Part shown: piece after piece, positions 15,310 to 18,424 of the stretch
Layout: every line of letters begins with the position of its first letter
Position numbering within the stretch: position 1 is the first letter of the stretch
Source of the DNA: G020348385 sp964580235
GTDB taxonomy: Bacteria > Acidobacteriota > Aminicenantia > Aminicenantales > Aminicenantaceae
Direction: 5' to 3'
Assembly (NCBI GenBank): GCA_964580235.1
Contig: CAZOJY010000073.1
Location: 1 to 18,424 of the forward strand
DNA: 18,424 bases
Notes under the pieces: generated by a model
What the model was told of the DNA's origin: nothing
Database searches by the model: none
What the model saw: the letters and a program-made list of their open reading frames with translations, nothing else
Program-made: the position numbers and the translations under genes

Positions 15310-18300
15310 TTTGACGGGGCCGAGGTATTTGTCTAGCCAGCCCAGGATTTCCTTTATCATTTCAGTTCTAGGTATGAAATGGTCGGTATCATACAATATC
15401 AGATTTTTATGTTCATCTGGTGTACCCAAAAGATCAAACATGGGTTTTACATGTATCTCATAAATAAAGGTCATGTCATACCTTCCATTTAGCATCAATG
15501 TTGGAGTTTTGACCCGGGGAATATAGTTTATTGAACTTGCTTCTGGACGTCCTCGTCCCCGAGTCCCTCCAACAACTAAAACACCGGCTTTGATACGATC
15601 CTCTACAGCAAGAATAACGGGCCCCATTCTCCCGCCCCAACTCATCCCAAAATAGGCAATCTTATTGCTGTCGATATCAGGGCGTGTCTCCAAATAGTCC
15701 ACACACCTTTTTAAATCTTTTACTAACTGAATCAGGTATTCTGTATACATGTGAGAATTGGCTCCGCCATGAATCGATGCCAGGTCATCATCTCTGCGTT
15801 CGAACGTCCCTTTGTATACCGGATAAAGGGCAGCCCTGCCATCTTTTAAAATAAAAGGAAAAAACCACTCAAATTCTCTATAGTTCTCAAGGTCTTTGCT
15901 TGTTTTTTGATACACAGAACCTGAACCAGGGAAATAAATGACTGTCTGATAGGGTGGAGGTGTGTTTCTAGGGAGAAAGAGATAGGCAATGATCCGTTCA
16001 TTTCCATATGCGGTATCAAAGGTTATCTTCTCTTGAATCCAATCTTCAGAGCTCTTTTTTTCCCATTCCACTTGTGCGTTTACATCTGTTTTATCATAAG
16101 AAAATTGGTCTTTATAAGCCTGAAAAACATCATCAGAAATAGGTGTCTGTTTATAGAGATCTATTCCTTTTGTGGATTTTGTGGGTTCGAATGTTGCTTG
16201 GGGGATTTTGTCATGGTCAATATAGAGAACACAACGAAATCCATTTTTGGAGCTTCGATCAAATGCAGGCGCCTGACTCCTGCTGCTGAACATATAGGTG
16301 TTGTCGTTCCAGGCTCCCCCTCTGATTAATCGTCCTTGTGGAGTTTCGTTCCAACACCATTCCCTCACATTTCCCCCCATGTCGAAAGCCCCATAAGAGG
16401 TAATGCCTTGATTCTTTCCGACCGGATCAGGGCCCTTGCCCTTAAAATTACTGTGAGGAATAAAAACTGTAGAAAAACATTTGGTTCGGAGTATAGGATT
16501 ATAACTTCCTCTGGCAATATCCCAGTGATATCCGGTGGGCAGACTTTTCCCCACAAAGTCAGCGTACGCGTCTGCCTCATACCAGCTAATTCCAGTCACT
16601 GGATAATCGTTCTGACCTTCAGGATAGTCTCCTGCTTCCCAAGTGGCAGGCCCCTGTCTTCCGGTCTGATCCACAAATTCTGCCATAGCCTCTTCCCATG
16701 TTATGACTCGTCCATCTTTTATGAATTCATGGTTCCAGTATTTTTTATCTCTGTATCCACCACTGTCTACAAATTCTTTATACTGTTTGTTTGTGACTTC
16801 ATATTTATCAATAAAAAAATCACCCAATTTACCTAGATTTGTTTCTGTGTTTGGCACACGAACCATTCCTGGGGGGATATTTTCTTTTTTGTCTAACATT
16901 CGCATCAAACCATTCGGGACAAATAAATTTCTTTTTGACGTATCAAAATTGAAAGTAGAGGAGGCTGCGAGAATAGTCTCATAGCCTTCCTTTTCTATCT
17001 TCCATCGGAAATATCCAACGGGGACTCTGATTTTTTCAATAGGGGAAATGCCCACATATTCCCATTCACTATCAGGAGCTTTATAGGCTTTGGAATAAAT
17101 ATCTGCACCAGGAGGATCTGTTTTTATGGATATTTTCATGGAACATTCTGAAAAGAGTTCGGAAAGTTTAGGATCACTGGGTATATACTTTTCTGCTTCT
17201 TCTGCAAGTTGATAGGCCTCGATGACATCTGGCCAATTTTCTACAATAAGTCGTTCGATTTCGGGGAGGAGTTCTTGGCGGGCATATCGGATTTTGGCTT
17301 GGCGGTTGAAGAACCAGATGGCGGCGATGGCGATGGCGGCGATGATGAGGAGCGCTGGGATGGCAACGACAGGCCTCCTGATAAGACGGCGGAAGGAGCG
17401 GAGGTTAAAAGCTCCCATTTCTTCTGCCTTTAGGCTATCTCGGTATTTCTGTAATTCCTTCAGCAAATCAGCGGCAGATTGATAGCGGGCTTCGGGCTTT
17501 TTCTTTAAGGAGCGACTAATTATTTGCTGGAGTTCTGAGGGGATATCGGGATTCCAAGCTGTAACAGGTTTTGCCTCTTCATGCACGACAGAGTAGAGGA
17601 TTGAGGCTTCGCGGTCTCCCATGAACGGGAGTTGGCTGCAGAGCATTTCATACATCACGATGCCTAAAGACCAGATGTCTGAGCGATGATCAACTTCTTG
17701 GCCTCTGGCTTGCTCGGGAGACATATAGGCCACAGTACCTAGGGTGGTTCCTTCACGGGTCAGAAGCGTCCCACCTTTGACCTTGGCCAACCCAAAATCC
17801 ATGACTTTAGCCTGGCCAGTATCTGTCACCATGATGTTGGCGCTTTTGATGTCACGATGGACGATCCCTTTCTTGTGGGCCTGTTCCATCCCTTCCGCCA
17901 CCTGAATGGCGATATTCAGAGTATCTTTTGTTTTAAGCGGACCTCTATCGATGTTGGCTTTTAGGCTTTGCCCTTCCACATACTCCATCGCGATGAAAGA
18001 CTTGCCTTCTTCCTCGTTTATCTCGTGGATGGTGCAGATGTTGGGGTGGGAGAGGGCCGCAGCGGCTTGGGCCTCGATCAAAAAGCGATCCTTGGCCTCT
18101 TTGTCCTGGGTCAGCTCTGGAGGCAAAAACTTGAGCGCGACATTTCGTTTGAGCTTTGTATCCTCAGCCTTATATACGATTCCCATCCCTCCTTTTCCCG
18201 CCACGTCTATGATTTTGTACTTCCCTGCGAGTTCGGTACCTGGTACTAATTCATGAATCGGTCTGAGGATGGTCCGGGTATGAGACAGGAAGACTTCGTC

Positions 18301-18381
18301 TCCTGGGTGGATGGGTGTTCCGCATTTGCTGCAGAACTGGGAATCATCTAAGATTTCGGCCTGGCATTTGGGACATTTCAT
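15307..18381 (-). CDS. Ser/Thr protein kinase F fused to PEGA-like, FGE-sulfatase-like and alpha/beta-hydrolase domains
   Basis: A 1024-aa modular protein. The zinc ribbon (C3, C6, C17, C20) is followed by a kinase: glycine loop GKGGMG 62-67, lysine 84, HRDIKSAN with D177, DFG 195-197 and GTVAYMSPEQ 215-224. After RRLIRR comes a TM helix at about 337-357, leaving the rest probably outside. A PEGA-like beta domain (about 414-488) precedes an FGE-sulfatase domain (about 502-720: PPGMVRVP, DKYEVTNKQYKEFV, GISWYEADAYADFVGKSLPT, DMGGNVREW, RGGAW, GFRC). The cysteines used by true formylglycine-generating enzymes after RGG are missing, so this part is probably a binding domain. The last part is an alpha/beta hydrolase with nucleophile S914 in GMSWGG, D969 in GRYDMTF and H1001 in DTDHF, a complete triad. 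Substrate and trigger are unknown. The ATG at 18381 has an AGGGGAG Shine-Dalgarno. Confidence 0.93.
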   Translation of the reverse strand: MKCPKCQAEILDDSQFCSKCGTPIHPGDEVFLSHTRTILRPIHELVPGTELAGKYKIIDVAGKGGMGIVYKAEDTKLKRNVALKFLPPELTQDKEAKDRFLIEAQAAAALSHPNICTIHEINEEEGKSFIAMEYVEGQSLKANIDRGPLKTKDTLNIAIQVAEGMEQAHKKGIVHRDIKSANIMVTDTGQAKVMDFGLAKVKGGTLLTREGTTLGTVAYMSPEQARGQEVDHRSDIWSLGIVMYEMLCSQLPFMGDREASILYSVVHEEAKPVTAWNPDIPSELQQIISRSLKKKPEARYQSAADLLKELQKYRDSLKAEEMGAFNLRSFRRLIRRPVVAIPALLIIAAIAIAAIWFFNRQAKIRYARQELLPEIERLIVENWPDVIEAYQLAEEAEKYIPSDPKLSELFSECSMKISIKTDPPGADIYSKAYKAPDSEWEYVGISPIEKIRVPVGYFRWKIEKEGYETILAASSTFNFDTSKRNLFVPNGLMRMLDKKENIPPGMVRVPNTETNLGKLGDFFIDKYEVTNKQYKEFVDSGGYRDKKYWNHEFIKDGRVITWEEAMAEFVDQTGRQGPATWEAGDYPEGQNDYPVTGISWYEADAYADFVGKSLPTGYHWDIARGSYNPILRTKCFSTVFIPHSNFKGKGPDPVGKNQGITSYGAFDMGGNVREWCWNETPQGRLIRGGAWNDNTYMFSSRSQAPAFDRSSKNGFRCVLYIDHDKIPQATFEPTKSTKGIDLYKQTPISDDVFQAYKDQFSYDKTDVNAQVEWEKKSSEDWIQEKITFDTAYGNERIIAYLFLPRNTPPPYQTVIYFPGSGSVYQKTSKDLENYREFEWFFPFILKDGRAALYPVYKGTFERRDDDLASIHGGANSHMYTEYLIQLVKDLKRCVDYLETRPDIDSNKIAYFGMSWGGRMGPVILAVEDRIKAGVLVVGGTRGRGRPEASSINYIPRVKTPTLMLNGRYDMTFIYEIHVKPMFDLLGTPDEHKNLILYDTDHFIPRTEMIKEILGWLDKYLGPVK

Positions 18382-18413
18382 GCTGTTTCTCCCCTCGGAT
18401 TCATCGCCACTAA

Positions 18414-18424
18414 ACTATCAATTC
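18414..18424 (-). promoter_or_regulatory. Conserved kinase promoter (kinase F copy, cut by the window edge)
   Basis: On the minus strand a GATAGT (18414-18419) preceded by GAATT sits exactly 32 bp before the ATG at 18381, matching the -10 position of the other copies. The leader (GATGAATCCGAGGGGAG) is almost the same as that of kinase C. The -35 would lie beyond the right edge. Confidence 0.6.

Noticed and set aside
16336..16836. 166-codon plus-strand frame inside kinase F
   Set aside because: It is antisense to the FGE-like domain, whose motifs are clear on the minus strand.
1..18424. A PglW/BREX-like or other kinase-based phage defence system
   Set aside because: No restriction, methylase, helicase, nuclease-effector or other defence genes are present, and the kinases have a TM receptor layout. 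The TA modules alone do not justify a defence call.

Overview
The window is a tandem array of six large membrane-anchored Ser/Thr protein kinase genes, all on the minus strand, with four small type II toxin-antitoxin (TA) modules between them. I see no rRNA, tRNA, CRISPR array, insertion sequence or phage gene. The combination of an N-terminal CxxC zinc ribbon (MKCPKC...), a Hanks-type kinase, one transmembrane helix and a large TPR or enzyme-like C-terminus, together with a mid-40s GC content judged by eye, suggests an uncultured environmental bacterium of the Acidobacteriota/Candidatus Aminicenantes kind. That assignment is inference, at moderate confidence.

Layout from left to right: the 5' part of kinase A (1-523, minus, running off the left edge); vapBC (620-1205, minus); kinase B (1392-4477, minus, with a frameshift at the glycine loop); TA module 2, RHH antitoxin plus RelE/ParE-like toxin (4651-5135, plus); kinase C (5137-8235, minus); TA module 3, Phd/YefM antitoxin plus RelE toxin (8409-8972, plus); kinases D (8977-12102) and E (12115-14616), a two-gene minus-strand operon transcribed E then D; TA module 4, RHH antitoxin plus RelE toxin (14788-15284, plus); and kinase F (15307-18381, minus), which carries PEGA-like, FGE-sulfatase-like and alpha/beta-hydrolase domains instead of TPRs.

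Every kinase transcription unit has the same promoter and leader: TTGC(A/T)T, exactly 15 bp, GATAAT, then 32-33 bp to the ATG with an AGGGGA Shine-Dalgarno. Kinase F shows the same -10 and leader but is cut before its -35. The kinases are therefore paralogues sharing one regulatory element, a conserved cytoplasmic half and diversified C-terminal halves. By the positive-inside rule the C-terminal half is probably outside the cytoplasm, so each protein looks like a one-piece receptor kinase. Kinases C and D share a 152-bp block with no mismatch inside otherwise diverged sequence, which suggests recent gene conversion.

Three TA modules fire divergently from a kinase promoter and run tail to tail into the next kinase, with stop codons only 1, 4 and 22 bp apart. 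The four modules differ from one another, so they were acquired separately and not copied along with the kinases. The array-plus-TA architecture is the most interesting aspect of the window. Its function (array stabilisation, transcriptional insulation or cross-regulation) cannot be decided from sequence alone.
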